Assembly: GCF_002234675.1 (NCBI RefSeq) | Contig: NC_019875.2 | Coordinates: forward strand, 30,128,897-30,192,896 | Reading direction: 5' to 3' | Origin: Oryzias latipes | Lineage: Eukaryota > Chordata > Actinopteri > Beloniformes > Adrianichthyidae | DNA: 64,000 bases | Shown here: positions 12,152-25,300 of the stretch, piece by piece | Layout: the number at the start of each line of letters is the position of its first letter | Position numbering within the stretch: the first letter of the stretch is position 1 | Notes under the pieces: model-generated | What the model was told of the DNA's origin: nothing | The model's input: only the letters and a program-made list of their open reading frames with translations | Databases searched by the model: none | Translations under genes and position numbers: made by a program

Positions 12152-12572
12152 CCTGACAGGAAGCGGCATAAATTCATGTTAAAGTAAAAGTTTGGGTCAA
12201 AATAAAAGCTTTGAAGCAGAAAACCGCTTCACTGCTCCCAAAGCAGGGAGAGCTGTTCAGGTGACACCCAACATCTGCAGTAGGTCTCTACAGAGTTGAA
12301 CCAACAACCATAAATGCCATTTAAATGGTAAAAACCTGCTTACTGTGTTTGAACAAAGCAAAGCTAAAACATTTACTTTTCTATTGATTCATCCTCTACA
12401 TGACTGATTCCCAACCAGGCATGTTCAGGATCATTGGGGGGGGGGCACATGAGAACATTTTTACTGCACAATGTCTATTTATAACCTGGAAAAAAGTGTG
12501 TTTACCGAACGTTTCATGGACATCAGATTTTTTTGCCTGAGTAAAAGAACACATAACTAAAGCATTTAACTC

Positions 12573-15500
12573 CTGGGGGGGTGGGGGGTTGGGACTAAAA
12601 CAGGAGGTCCACTTCATGATGACCTGTTTAGGTAGGGGGTTGGGACTAGAACAGAAAGTCGACATCATGACGACCTGTTTGAGTTAGGGGTCAGACTACA
12701 AAAGGAAGTCCACATCAAGGTTACCTCTTAAGGTAGGGGGTCGGACTACAACAGGAAGTCCAATTCATGATGACCTGTTAAGGTAGGGGGTCGGACTATA
12801 ACAGGAAGTCCACTTCATGGTGACCTGTTAAGGTAGGGGGTCGGACTATAACAGGAAGTCCACTTCATGATGACCTGTGTAGATAGGGGGTCGGACTAGA
12901 ACAGGAAGTTCACTTCATGGTGACCTTGAGGGAGGGGTCAGACTAGAACAGGAAGTCCACTTCATGATGACCTGTGTAGATAGGGGGTCGGACTAGAACA
13001 GGAAGTCCACTTCATGGTGACCTGTTAAGGTAGGGGGTCGGACTATAACAGGAAGTCCACTTCATGATGACCTGTGTAGATAGGGGGTCGGACTAGAACA
13101 GGAAGTCCACTTCATGGTGACCTTGAGGGAGGGGTCGGACTAGAACAGGAAGTCCACTTCATGGTGACCTGTGTAGATAGGGGGTCGGACTAGAACAGGA
13201 AGTCCACTTCATGGTGACCTCCTTGAGGGAGGGGTCGGACTAGAACAGGAAGTCCACTTCATGATGACCTCTTAAGGTAGGGGGTCAGACTAGAACAGGA
13301 AGTCCACTTCATGGTGACCTCTTAAGGTAGGGGGTCGGACTAGAACAGGAAGTCCACTTCATGATGACCTGTTTAGGTAGGGGGTCGGACTACAACAGGA
13401 AGTCCACTTCATGGTGACCTGTTAAGGTAGGGGGTCGGACTATAACAGGAAGTCCACTTCATGGTGACCTGTTAAGGTAGGGGGTCGGACTATAACAGGA
13501 AGTCCACTTCATGATGACCTGTGTAGATAGGGGGTCGGACTAGAACAGGAAGTTCACTTCATGGTGACCTTGAGGGAGGGGTCAGACTAGAACAGGAAGT
13601 CCACTTCATGATGACCTGTGTAGATAGGGGGTCGGACTAGAACAGGAAGTCCACTTCATGGTGACCTGTTAAGGTAGGGGGTCGGACTATAACAGGAAGT
13701 CCACTTCATGATGACCTGTGTAGATAGGGGGTCGGACTAGAACAGGAAGTCCACTTCATGGTGACCTTGAGGGAGGGGTCGGACTAGAACAGGAAGTCCA
13801 CTTCATGGTGACCTGTGTAGATAGGGGGTCGGACTAGAACAGGAAGTCCACTTCATGGTGACCTCCTTGAGGGAGGGGTCGGACTAGAACAGGAAGTCCA
13901 CTTCATGATGACCTCTTAAGGTAGGGGGTCAGACTAGAACAGGAAGTCCACTTCATGGTGACCTCTTAAGGTAGGGGGTCGGACTAGAACAGGAAGTCCA
14001 CTTCATGATGACCTGTTTAGGTAGGGGGTCGGACTACAACAGGAAGTCCACTTCATGATGACCTGTTAAGGTAGGGGGTCGGACTACAACAGGAAGTCCA
14101 CCTCGTGATGACCTCTTAAGGTAGGGGGTCGGACTACAACAGGAAGTCCACTTCATGATGACCTGTTTAGGTAGGGGGTCGGACTACAACAGTAAGTCCA
14201 CTTCATGGTGACCTGTTTGAGTTAGGGGTCAGACTACAAAAGGAAGTCCACATCAAGGTTACCTCTTAAGGTAGGGGGTCGGACTACAACAGGAAGTCCA
14301 CCTCGTGATGACCTGTTTAGGTAGGGGGTCGGACTACAACAGGAAATCCACTTCACGATGACCTGTGTAGGTAGGGGGTCGGACTAGAACAGGAAGTCCA
14401 CTTCATGATGACCTGTTAAGGTAGGGGGTCGGACTAGAACAGGAAGTTCACTTCATGATGACCTGTTAAGGTAGGGGGTCGGACTAGAACAGGAAGTCCA
14501 CTTCATGACGACCTGTTAAGGTAGGGGGTCGGACTATAACAGGAAGTCCACTTCATGACGACCTGTTAAGGTAGGGGGTCGGACTAGAACAGGAAGTTCA
14601 CTTCATGATGACCTGTTAAGGTAGGGGGCCGGACTAGAACAGGAAGTCCACTTCATGACGACCTCTTAAGGTAGGGGGTCGGACTACAACAGGAAGTCCA
14701 CTTCATGATGACCTGTTTGAGTTAGGGGTCAGACTAGAACAGGAAGTCCACTTCATGGTGACCTCTTAAGGTAGGGGGTCGGACTAGAACAGGAAGTCCA
14801 CTTCATGATGACCTGTTTAGGTAGGGGGTCGGACTACAACAGGAAGTCCACTTCATGATGACCTGTTAAGGTAGGGGGTCGGACTACAACAGGAAGTCCA
14901 CCTCGTGATGACCTCTTAAGGTAGGGGGTCGGACTACAACAGGAAGTCCACTTCATGATGACCTGTTTAGGTAAGGGGTCGGACTACAACAGTAAGTCCA
15001 CTTCATGGTGACCTGTTTGAGTTAGGGGTCAGACTACAAAAGGAAGTCCACATCAAGGTTACCTCTTAAGGTAGGGGGTCGGACTACAACAGGAAATCCA
15101 CTTCACGATGACCTGTGTAGGTAGGGGGTCGGACTAGAACAGGAAGTCCACTTCATGATGACCTGTTAAGGTAGGGGGTCGGACTAGAACAGGAAGTTCA
15201 CTTCATGATGACCTGTTAAGGTAGGGGGTCGGACTAGAACATGAAGTCCACTTCATGACGACCTGTTAAGGTAGGGGGTCGGACTAGAACAGGAAGTCCA
15301 CTTCATGACGACCTGTTAAGGTAGGGGGTCGGACTAGAACAGGAAGTTCACTTCATGATGACCTGTTAAGGTAGGGGGTCGGACTAGAACAGGAAGTCCA
15401 CTTCATGACGACCTCTTAAGGTAGGGGGTCGGACTACAACAGGAAGTCCACTTCATGATGACCTGTTTGAGTTAGGGGTCAGACTAGAACAGGAAGTCCA

Positions 15501-17832
15501 CTTCATGGTGACCTCTTAAGGTAGGGGGTCGGACTAGAACAGGAAGTCCACTTCATGATGACCTGTTTAGGTAGGGGGTCGGACTACAACAGGAAGTCCA
15601 CTTCATGATGACCTGTTAAGGTAGGGGGTCGGACTACAACAGGAAGTCCACCTCGTGATGACCTCTTAAGGTAGGGGGTCGGACTACAACAGGAAGTCCA
15701 CTTCATGATGACCTGTTTAGGTAGGGGGTCGGACTACAACAGTAAGTCCACTTCATGGTGACCTGTTTGAGTTAGGGGTCAGACTACAAAAGGAAGTCCA
15801 CATCAAGGTTACCTCTTAAGGTAGGGGGTCGGACTACAACAGGAAATCCACTTCACGATGACCTGTGTAGGTAGGGGGTCGGACTAGAACAGGAAGTCCA
15901 CTTCATGATGACCTGTTAAGGTAGGGGGTCGGACTAGAACAGGAAGTTCACTTCATGATGACCTGTTAAGGTAGGGGGTCGGACTAGAACAGGAAGTCCA
16001 CTTCATGACGACCTGTTAAGGTAGGGGGTCGGACTAGAACAGGAAGTCCACTTCATGGTGACCTCTTAAGGTAGGGGGTCGGACTACAACAGGAAGTCCA
16101 CTTCACGATGACCTGTTTAGGTAGGGGGTCGGACTAGAACAGGAAGTCCACTTCATGATGACCTGTTAAGGTAGGGGGTCGGACTATAACAGGAAGTCCA
16201 CTTCATGATGACCTGTGTAGATAGGGGGTCGGACTAGAACAGGAAGTCCACTTCATGGTGACCTCCTTGAGGGAGGGGTCGGACTAGAACAGGAAGTCCA
16301 CTTCATGGTGACCTCTTAAGGTAGGGGGTTGGACTACAACAGGAAGTCCACTTCATGATGACCTGTTTGAGTTAGGGGTCAGACTAGAACAGGAAGTCCA
16401 CTTCATGATGACCGGTTAAGGTAGGGGGTCGGACTATAACAGGAAGTCCACTTCATGGTGACCTCTTTGAGGGAGGGGTCGGACTAGAACAGGAAGTCCA
16501 CTTCATGGTGACCTCTTAAGGTAGGGGGTTGGACTACAACAGGAAGTCCACTTCATGATGACCTGTTTGAGTTAGGGGTCAGACTAGAACAGGAAGTCCA
16601 CTTCATGGTGACCTCTTAAGGTAGGGGGTCGGACTAGAACAGGAAGTCCACTTCATGATGACCTGTTAAGGTAGGGGGTTGGACTACAACAGGAAGTCCA
16701 CTTCATGATGACCTGTTTGAGTTAGGGGTCAGACTAGAACAGGAAGTCCACTTCATGATGACCTGTTTAGGTAGGGGGTCGGACTACAACAGGAAGTCCA
16801 CTTCATGATGACCTGTTAAGGTAGGGGGTCGGACTACAACAGGAAGTCCACCTCGTGATGACCTCTTAAGGTAGGGGGTCGGACTACAACAGGAAGTCCA
16901 CTTCATGATGACCTGTTTAGGTAGGGGGTCGGACTACAACAGTAAGTCCACTTCATGATGACCTCTTAAGGTAGGGGGTCGGACTACAACAGTAAGTCCA
17001 CTTCATGAAGACCTCTTAAGGTAGGGGGTCGGACTAAAACTCGAAGTCCACTTCATGATGACCTGTATAGGTAGGGGGTCGGACTACAACAGTAAGTCCA
17101 CTTCATGATGACCTCTTAAGGTAGGGGGTCAGACTACAATAGGAAGTCCACTTCATGATGACCTGTTTAGGTAGGGGGTCGGACTACAACTGGAAGCCTA
17201 CTTCATGATGACCTGTTTAGGTAGGGGGTCGGACTAAAACTGGATGTCCACTTCATGACAACCTGTTTGAGTTAGGGGTCGGACTAGAGCAGGAAGCCTA
17301 TTTCATGATGACCTGTTTAAGTAGGGGTTCGGACAAAAACTGGATGTCCATTTCAAGACCACCGTGTTTAAGTTAGGGGGTTAGACTAAAACTGGAAGTC
17401 CACTTCATGACGACTTCTTTGAGTTAGGGGTCCGACTAGAACAGGAAGTCCACTTCATGATGACCTGTTTAGGTAGGGGGTCGGACTAAAACTGGAAGTC
17501 CACTTCATGATGACCTGTGTAGGTAGGGGGTCGGACTAGAACAGGAAGTCCACTTCATGATGACCTGTTTGAGTTAGGGGTCGGACTAGAACAGGAAGCC
17601 TATTTCATGATGACCTGTGTAGGCAGAGGGTCAGACTAGAACAGGAAGTCCACTTCATGATGACCTGTTTGAGATAGGGGTCGGACCAGAACAGGAAGTC
17701 CACTTCATGATGACCTGTGTAGGTAGGGGGTCGGACTAGAACAGGAAGTCCACTTCATGACAACCTGTTTGAGTTAGGGGTCGGACTAGAACAGGAAGCC
17801 TATTTTATGATGACCTGTGTAGGTAGGCGGTC
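12573..17832. repeat. Giant 50-bp-unit minisatellite with higher-order structure (about 105 units)
   Basis: The unit is roughly GGTAGGGGGTCGGACTA + MAACAGGAAGTCCACTTCAT + GATGACCTGTTAA, 50 bp, with recurrent variants (GTTAAG, GTTTAG, GTGTAG, CTTAAG, and a GAGGGAGGGG form). A block of about 644 bp at roughly 12740-13383 is repeated almost exactly at 13384-14030. Further on, blocks of 750-800 bp repeat: the marker variant AGACTACAAA + AGGAAGTCCACATCAAGG occurs at 12692, 14231, 15031 and 15781. The last 700 bp are more diverged. The array fills most of the intron between the putative 5' non-coding exon and the first coding exon of NADK. Confidence 0.95.
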
Positions 17833-18248
17833 TTGCATTAAAATGACACCAAGTATCAAAGACCGATGGACAAAAATGCTTTAAAATGACATAAAGCAGA
17901 CTCTAAAACAATAAATAAAAAACGTCATTCCATAACCGCAGATTTACATATATATATATATTTTTTTTGAGGGGGTAAAGTGATTGTGATATGCTTTGTT
18001 TTCATGTACCGCTCCTTCAGGTTTGGTGGTTAATCTCTGGTTTAAACAGCTAATTCCTACAGATTACGATCATCTCTGATTATAATCCGGGTTTGTGGTG
18101 GAGCGCGCGGACATAAGGCTGCCATTGACTGATTATAAACCAACGTTTCAAGCTAAATAAACAACATTGATCTCAGAGATGGTTATAGAAACACCGACAC
18201 ACCCGGTCCAGGAACCGTTAGCTCCCGGTTCCCCACAGATAACGTTAC
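17833..18248 (-). other. nadk: NADK intron 1, part between minisatellite and putative exon 1
   Basis: Mostly AT-rich unique sequence with a short (TA)n at 17948-17960. No exon is recognised. Confidence 0.5.
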
Positions 18249-18520
18249 CTCGCGATACTTCCCGGGCCTCTAACAAACACAGGAAACGTTTTGACTGTTT
18301 TAAAAGAGGCCGATGTCGACAGAAGACGGCCCCGCTGCGGTAAAGACGCTCCCGGGCTTAAATCAGCGGCGACTAACCGTTAAAAAAAGAGCCGTTAACG
18401 CGTCGTTACAAGACACAGCATGACCGGTGGGCACGTGACCTTTCACTCTGTGCGCATGACCGTTGCGGGTTTAGCGCACAGCGCCGCGTCTTGCCCTGCT
18501 GGACAGTTGTGGAATTGCAC
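18249..18520 (-). promoter_or_regulatory. nadk: Putative NADK non-coding exon 1 and CpG-rich promoter
   Basis: The interval is rich in CpG compared with its surroundings, with CCCGGG twice, a CACGTG E-box near 18433 and GCGCA motifs. On - a strong splice donor (TCGCGAG|GTAACG) falls at 18249/18248. This suits a 5' UTR exon feeding the acceptor at 12152, but the link is inferred from sequence only. Confidence 0.5.
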
Positions 18521-19166
18521 CTACAGTAGAGGGGAGGCTGGAACATCCTGTTCTGAGGAGTCTGAAGTTCTCAGGATAAGAATAAGAAGATGAAGGAAAT
18601 TAAAAGTTCGCGTTCAAGATTCTAGAGCAGAAAGATTTCCACAGCTGGATGGAAACGTATGTTTACATTTACGACCAACACTGATGAAAAACTTGATTTT
18701 GTAGGTGTAAAGCTTATCAGTGCTTTCCTGTTAGTGGAAACTTTGTCACTTTGGATTCATGCGGGGTTGTTTGCCACCAGTGACATTCAGAGCTCATGAA
18801 AGCTTCTGCAGGGGTCATCATGATGGCCTCCAATCCTCTCAGTTTAGGAGGAAAACATTGTTTGTCTCCACTCCTCTCAGTTTGCTGGTGTTTCCTCACT
18901 ACTGTTGATGTTTGGTGCCGGTCAGCAGCTCCACCGCGTCCTGTAGGGATCATGGACGGCTTCTCTGGGACATTTCTACGCTGTGAAGCTGTTCTCCATC
19001 GTCTCCTCTGCTGCCTCGCTGTTGTCCGCGTGCTCCTGTTGATGACGTTGCTTCCAGAACGCCACCGCATACGCAGGTGAGGCAGCTTCCTCTGTTCCCT
19101 GCATGGTTCTGCAGGCATGCAGCTGGGGACGCGCAACCTCACATTGTGCTGCTGGTTGCATCCACA
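18521..19166 (+). other. Intergenic; possible small divergent exon at 18951-19076
   Basis: An open frame begins at 18796. From the ATG at 18951 it reads MDGFSGTFLRCEAVLHRLLC and continues with a hydrophobic run, up to a good donor (CGCAG|GTGAGG, 19076/19077). No homology is recognised and no matching downstream exon is obvious, so this may be chance. An AATAAA lies at about 19631. Confidence 0.2.
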
Positions 19167-19167
19167 T

Positions 19168-19436
19168 GAGGGCGGCCGTGGTGCAGCGGTAGGGCGGTTG
19201 ACCCATGATTGTAAGGTGGCAGGGTCGATTCTTGCCTTGCACGCACATGAGTCGAAGTGTCCTTGGGCAAGACACTGAACCCCACCTTGCCTCTGGTGGT
19301 TGGTGGGCGCCTGTGTTTGGCAGCGTAGTGGCCACCAGTGTGTGAATGTGTGTCTGAATGGGTGAATGGGTCGGTGACTGTAAAAGCGCTTTGTCCTTGT
19401 AGGTAGAAAAGCGCTATACAAGTACATGCCCTTTAA
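19168..19436 (+). mobile_element. tRNA-derived SINE
   Basis: The head carries a pol III A-box-like TGGTGCAGCGG and a B-box-like GGGTCGATTC. The body holds the teleost repeat core GTGTCCTTGGGCAAGACAC and GTGAATGGGTGAATGGG, ending in AAGCGCTATACAAGTACATG. Total about 270 bp. It sits between the NADK promoter and the SKIL 3' end. Confidence 0.75.
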
Positions 19437-19941
19437 CACATCATAGTCCCTGGGAGTTCTTGCATCCTGCACGTCCTTCTCCCCCTCTGACTCGTTTTCT
19501 GGCCGAGCTTCTGCTCCCTCCTGTGGATGTGGTCACACCTGGAGTGGACTTGGATGCAGCAGCGCTCCAGACCTTTGAGTGGAAATGTTCATTCAGCTCG
19601 TTCAACAACTGCTCACTAATGAAATGTGTGAATAAATCATGAACACCAGTGGGATGGAAAAGTCCCGTCTAACATCAAAAGAGAACTTCTTATGGAGGTT
19701 TTTCATGCTGAGCGTCAGCAGGGAAAAGTCACTCTATTATTTCAAGCTCTAGCCTCTAAATGACAAAATACAATATTCCTTAAACATTAAGTGAGAAATA
19801 AAAGTGTGATATTTAATGATTTGTGGTGGATATTCATCTTTCTGTGCAGTACGTTAGAGAGGATCAAAGCACAGGACACGAGCGGCCTTGACACTACAGA
19901 ACTTTACTTGAATTGGATCCAAGTTCATCGTCTATACAGGG

Positions 19942-19947
19942 TTTATT
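19942..19947 (-). terminator. skil: Candidate distal SKIL poly(A) signal
   Basis: TTTATT on + is AATAAA on -, about 2.4 kb past the SKIL stop. I noticed no nearer canonical hexamer, so the SKIL 3' UTR may span roughly 19930-22355. That stretch holds several long oligo-C/G runs but no other genes that I can see. Confidence 0.35.
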
Positions 19948-22355
19948 TACACCGTCTCAAACCAGGAGGAACATATGAGCAAACATTAAATACAACTGAG
20001 GTATCGGCTAAAAGCTTTTACAGGCTCTACTAGTCAGTATGGATGATGGACAGTTAGAGATGCGGTGTCCTGGGTTTAAAAAACATCTTATATCACAACA
20101 TGAGGTAGGAGAACAGTGTCTCTATTCATGCAAGAACCAAACTCTCGTCAAACTGGAGTTCTGACGCCGCAGAGGGGGGGTCCATCCATCTTTATCTGGA
20201 TATGTTCAATGAAAATGCAGTAAACAGTGATACGTGTGATCCACCCCCCCCCACCCCCCATCGCTGCCCCTCCAGAGGCTGGAGATGACGGCCCCCCCCC
20301 CCCGCACACACAAAGATCCTGTGGGACTGGTTTGTACTGATCCGTGTCCCGGGGAATATCTGCACTGCACACAGAGGAGAGACCCCCCCCCGTAACAAAT
20401 GCAAACAATTTTCAGCGTAAAACAACAAAAAATAAATGTATTTTTCTACACGTCTGCTCGTGTTGGAGTGGACAAATATCTGAGTTTCTTTAGAGGGGAA
20501 GATGTGAACTTTCACTAATACTGATATAGATGTTTTGCTTCAGTCAGAGGTCAATGACCCCCCCACACAAAGGACATCCAATTAAAGGAGCTTAGACTCC
20601 CTCAGGCTGGATATAGAACCGTTAAGGGTTAAAATGTACAGCTTTAGATTCATGCATGTGAGCCTTCCCGACAAAAAAAAAATTCTTCTTTTTTTTTTTG
20701 GCTAAAAACAGACGAAGAGTGGCTCTGAGACGAGATGAAGGGCAACGGAACATGCAAACAATGGGACATTTGTCTTTCCTGAAATACAGTTTCTGCAACG
20801 CGGCTCTGGGGGCGGGGCTTTTTAACAAAGAGCGAAAAGCCTTGCACTACACTTTAAAAACTCTGCTAAGATACAAATCCACCAAACAGTTGCATCAGTT
20901 CAGAAACACGGGAGGAGGAGGAGGGCGGCGGAACCGGGTCTCATTTTCCTATTTGGCTGTTTTCTGATGACCCCCCCCCCCCATCCCCATCCGCAGTGGG
21001 TTTGTGTAGAAAAGCATGAGGTTCTGGTCCAGATTCTGACCTCCTGAAATGATTTATAGAAGAACAGCTAATATATTAGGACTATTGTATTTACAAAGAC
21101 AGTATAAATCTTTCATTAATGCGTTAAATATCTTCTTTCATTATTAGAATAAAGGTTTCGAGTTTATGGGTTTTCTTCTCCAGCACCGGCCTCCATACCT
21201 CCCTCCCCGTTCAGGGTCTGTCACTGAGGGGGGGCCGGGAGGACCAGGATGGAGCACAGTGGGACGTCTATCAGTCTGCATTATCAGCAGATGCATAAAA
21301 AAGCTGAGCGTCCCGTTACGCCGTTATTTACACACGGAGCTGCAGCCGGCGCCACAAAAGGCCGCTTTTTTTCAGACTGGATGTCTTCCTGCTCTCCTGA
21401 GCCGAGCCCCCCCCCCAGCTGGGTGAATGACTGTGGGAGAGGATGCAGAGAGCAGGGGGGACCCACAGCATTGCCACCCAAGGGTGAGCGGAGGGCCCCC
21501 ACAACAGCAGCTACCCTTATTCTGCAACAAAAAGGGCTTCCTCTGCAGCATCCAGGCCACCCAGCATGCACTGGGGGGCCCCCAGTGCCCCCCTCCCCTC
21601 TTCCCTGGCAGGGGATGTTTGTTCAGCCAGGCGGAAAGCTGGGGGGAGAACCCAAAAGGTTGGACTAACGGCTTCGGCTGTGAAGTTTGGGGGGTGGGGG
21701 GCAGCAAAGGATCATGATATGGATAAACGTAGAAACAGCGGCGCGCAGCACCAGCTTTGGCACTAATGTGGGCGTGGCTGCTGGTTCAGGCGGTGACGTG
21801 AGGGGAGGAGTCCAGCGCTGCCTGGCCGAGGCGAGAATCCAGACCCTAATGATTCAGGGGGAGGGAGCCACTAGAGCAGTCACTTCAAGCATCACTGATG
21901 GCTCCTCCCACATGGGAGAGGGCGTGGCTCCTCGTGATGATTGACGGCATCTGTAGAAACGAGTAAATCGTCTGTTCCGTCGCTGCTGGTTAAAGAAAAA
22001 CAGACGTGACCCTTCCCTGCGTCTGCGTTCAGTCAGGGAGGGGCTGATGTCCAAAATCAAGTCTCACTCCAGAAATACCAGAGTGGGGGGGCAGAGCGGG
22101 GTCAGTGATTGGTCTGTCACTTCCTGTCTGTCAAGCAGCGGTTTGTTCAGTAGAAACTATAAGTTAATTCAAACATACATGCCCACAAATCTTTAAATAT
22201 TTTCAGAGAGAAGTAGAAAGAAAAACAACAGTAAGTCAAATTTCAAAATAAAAGTCATTGCTGAAATGGGGGGGGGGGCAAGATGAAAGCTCCCTTCTGC
22301 TTCAGGATCTGTTTGTCCGTTGAGTCGGCAGAACGGGGGGGAGGAGGAGGAGCAG

Positions 22356-25300
22356 CTACTTTTGGCCAGACATGGGAGGCTCAGCCAAAGAGGAGGAGGA
22401 GGGAGGGGAGTGGGTGGTTGGGGGGCCGGTGGAGGGGGTTAGAGGAGGAGAGGGGCTGCCTCCCATCAGGCCGGTCTGCGCCATCTGTTGCTTGAGCTGG
22501 GCGATGGTGCGCTCCAGCCGCTCCCGGGCCTCCCGCTCCCTGCGCAGCTCCTCCTGCAGCTCCTGCCTGTCGGCCTCGGCCCGCTCCAGCCTCTGACGCA
22601 GCTCCGACAGCTGGGGGGGGCACAGGAGAAGGGGTTCAGCGGGACGAAAACCAGAACGCTTCGGAGGGCAGAGCCGACCAGAATCCTGCAGAACCAAAAT
22701 CATCTCTGAAAGCATCGACTGTATCTGAGAACTGGACTGTGTGGCCCCTCCCCTCTGGCGCTTCAACAGGAAGTGGCTCCAAGAAGCCAAACTCCCGCAG
22801 ACTTCAATAGAGACATAAACATCTCAGTCATTCTATTGGTCAGAAGAACTGTTCTGTTCTACTTGATCATTCTAATTTTTTTTACTGATATTTTTTCTGT
22901 AGTTAAAGTTATTCAGGTTATAAACGGACCAATCAGATGCCTCAATAAAAGTAGGTGGAGCCTGTTGGCCCCCACGACCAACGTTCAAAACAGATTTCAT
23001 GTGGCCTTTAACAAGCTCAATATTGGTGAGAGTGGTTGCCATGGAAATGATGAAAGACCGACTCAGACCAATCGCTGCTCTCTGACAGCGCCTGGCTCCA
23101 ACATGGCGGCATCCGTTTCCTGAAACCGTCAGACTGGATTGAGTGGATTTGGTTGGAGCTGGAAGGAAACAGTTTCCTGACGCTGCGCTCACAGGGTTCT
23201 CAGATACAGCTGACGGTACGACCGTGTGCCGTTCGGGCGCCGCTCCGTACCTGCGCGGCGTAGTGGGCCTCCTGCTGGCGCTGGGCCCCCGGCTCGCAGG
23301 CGCAGGCCTGCTGGCGGAGCTGCTCCAGACGCGTCTCCAGCTCCAGCTGCTCCTGGCGCGCCTGGCTGAGCTGCCGGGTCTGCTCGCTGTGGACCGCCTC
23401 CAGCTCGCTGCGCAGCTCCCGCTGCTCTGCGCTCAGCTCCCGCAGCCGCGCCGCCTCGCCCCCCCGCAGCGCCTCCAGCTCCTGAAGACACAAGGACCCG
23501 TTCAGGACCCGACCTCTGGTACCACCAAACATTCCTGGGGAGTCCTTCTGTGGTTGTTCTGGTAGCCTGTAATGAATATGTGACCCCCCCAGCATCTACA
23601 TACACCGTTATGGGGGGGTCCAGTGTGTGGGCACGCTCTCACCATCTCCAGCTGCAGCTGCTTGTGCAGCGTGGAGTTGAGCTTCTCCTGCTGCCGGCTG
23701 TACATCTGGATGATCTCCACCACGATCCTGTCCTTGTCGTCCTCCGGACCCCCCCCGGCCGCCGCAGCGCCGCCCGTGGAAGAATTTGTGTCCGTTGCTT
23801 CCGTTACCGAGGACAACAGCGGCACAGGAGGGGGAGGAAGCCTGTGGGGGGGGATGTGGGCGGCTTTCCTGCAGCCCGGGCTGCCGGTCTCCATGGAAAC
23901 TGCCGGGCTTTGGCACTCGGTGGCCGAGGCGGCTCCGGCACAGCGGGGTTTGGCCTCCTCTGTGAGGGGGGGCGACGCGTGAAGACCTGAGGAGGACAGC
24001 CAGACAGAGGGGGTAAAAGCGGTTAAGAGACAGGAAGTGGGAGGTGTGCAGGTGCGCACCCCCCCGCCTACACCCGACCTCGGGGCTCACACTTTCCCTG
24101 CCAAAGCGCTACCGAACCGCCCACCAACTTTCCCCGCGTCGGTGTGGGAGCGCTGAACGCCGCCGCGCGCTGTCCCACAGCTGAGGCTGGCCTCAGAGGT
24201 GCATCATGGGAAATAATAGAATGGAGGCATTGATTACATTCACTAAGATCTGGGCGGGCAGAAGTGTGATAGAGAGGCTGAGATGAAGGAGGGTGGGGCT
24301 TAAAGAGTAAAAGAAGGGGTCTAGCAAACAGAGGGGGGGTCCAACAGCTGTAGACGTGACTCATCACTGGAGGGGGGGTCACTAACCGCCCGTTTATCAC
24401 CATCAAATGTGTGTGTGAGATCATTTTTGTACAGGTGTGTTTCATACAAATGAAAAGTCGTCACGTTTTCTTTTGTTCTGTTCACATAAATGCTGAAAAA
24501 CTTCCAGCTGATCTGGAATCTCAGAGTAAATGTTGGTTTTAGAATCAAACCTTTTTTCTCACTGTAATAAAATCAAATGGAGACTTTTGTAAAAACAAAC
24601 GTTGGTCTCAAACTGGAACTCCGGCGTTTGTCAAACAGAAGCAGCATTTCATGGACGTGTTTGGTTCTGAACCGCTGTCTGCTCACTCACCCACTGGGGG
24701 CTCGTCCGGGGCTCTGTGGCCGTAGTGCTGTCTGAGCAGCGCCCCCAGCATGTCGGGGTTCACCTCCGCCTCCCTCCGCAGGGACACGTTGGGCGCCACC
24801 ATCTTATCGTAGGTGTACAGGTAGTAACTGCAGAGAAAAGGAGACGCATGACAGCATAAAGATGAAGCAGCTGCTCTGTTTGCTTTGGTGGGGGGGTCCA
24901 CCACTCAACCTCCAGCCAGTCTTTTAGCTCCTCCAGAGGAGACTACAGGCCCTCACTTCCTGTTTGTGTGGGCTGCACGCCAAGAAGAGGGGCGCTGAGA
25001 CTCCCTGCCCCCCAAGGGAGGCTGCAGCACTGAACCAGGTGAAGCCTGACAGCTCAGTGGCTCTGCTGCCCCTCCCTGTGCCCCCCACCCCAAAAAAGAA
25101 CAGTTCTCAGATGTCAGCAGAGACCTGGCCCCCCTCCCCCCTCTCTGTGCACAGAGGCTGCCAGGTGACCAGACCCCCCCACACACACTCTGACGTCAGT
25201 CATCAACCACAGCAGCATAAACCCCGAATTCTTGGCTGTAATCCCAGTCAGATTAATGGGGGGGGGGGGGGGGGGCTCCTCCAAAAAACAAACTTCGAAT

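Noticed and set aside
12573..17832. Array resembling a CRISPR locus (regular 50-bp period)
   Set aside because: There are no unique spacers; the whole unit repeats, and the context is a vertebrate intron.
18717..19472. 251-aa open frame on -
   Set aside because: It reads through the SINE in antisense, lacks recognisable motifs and would oppose the + SINE; probably chance.
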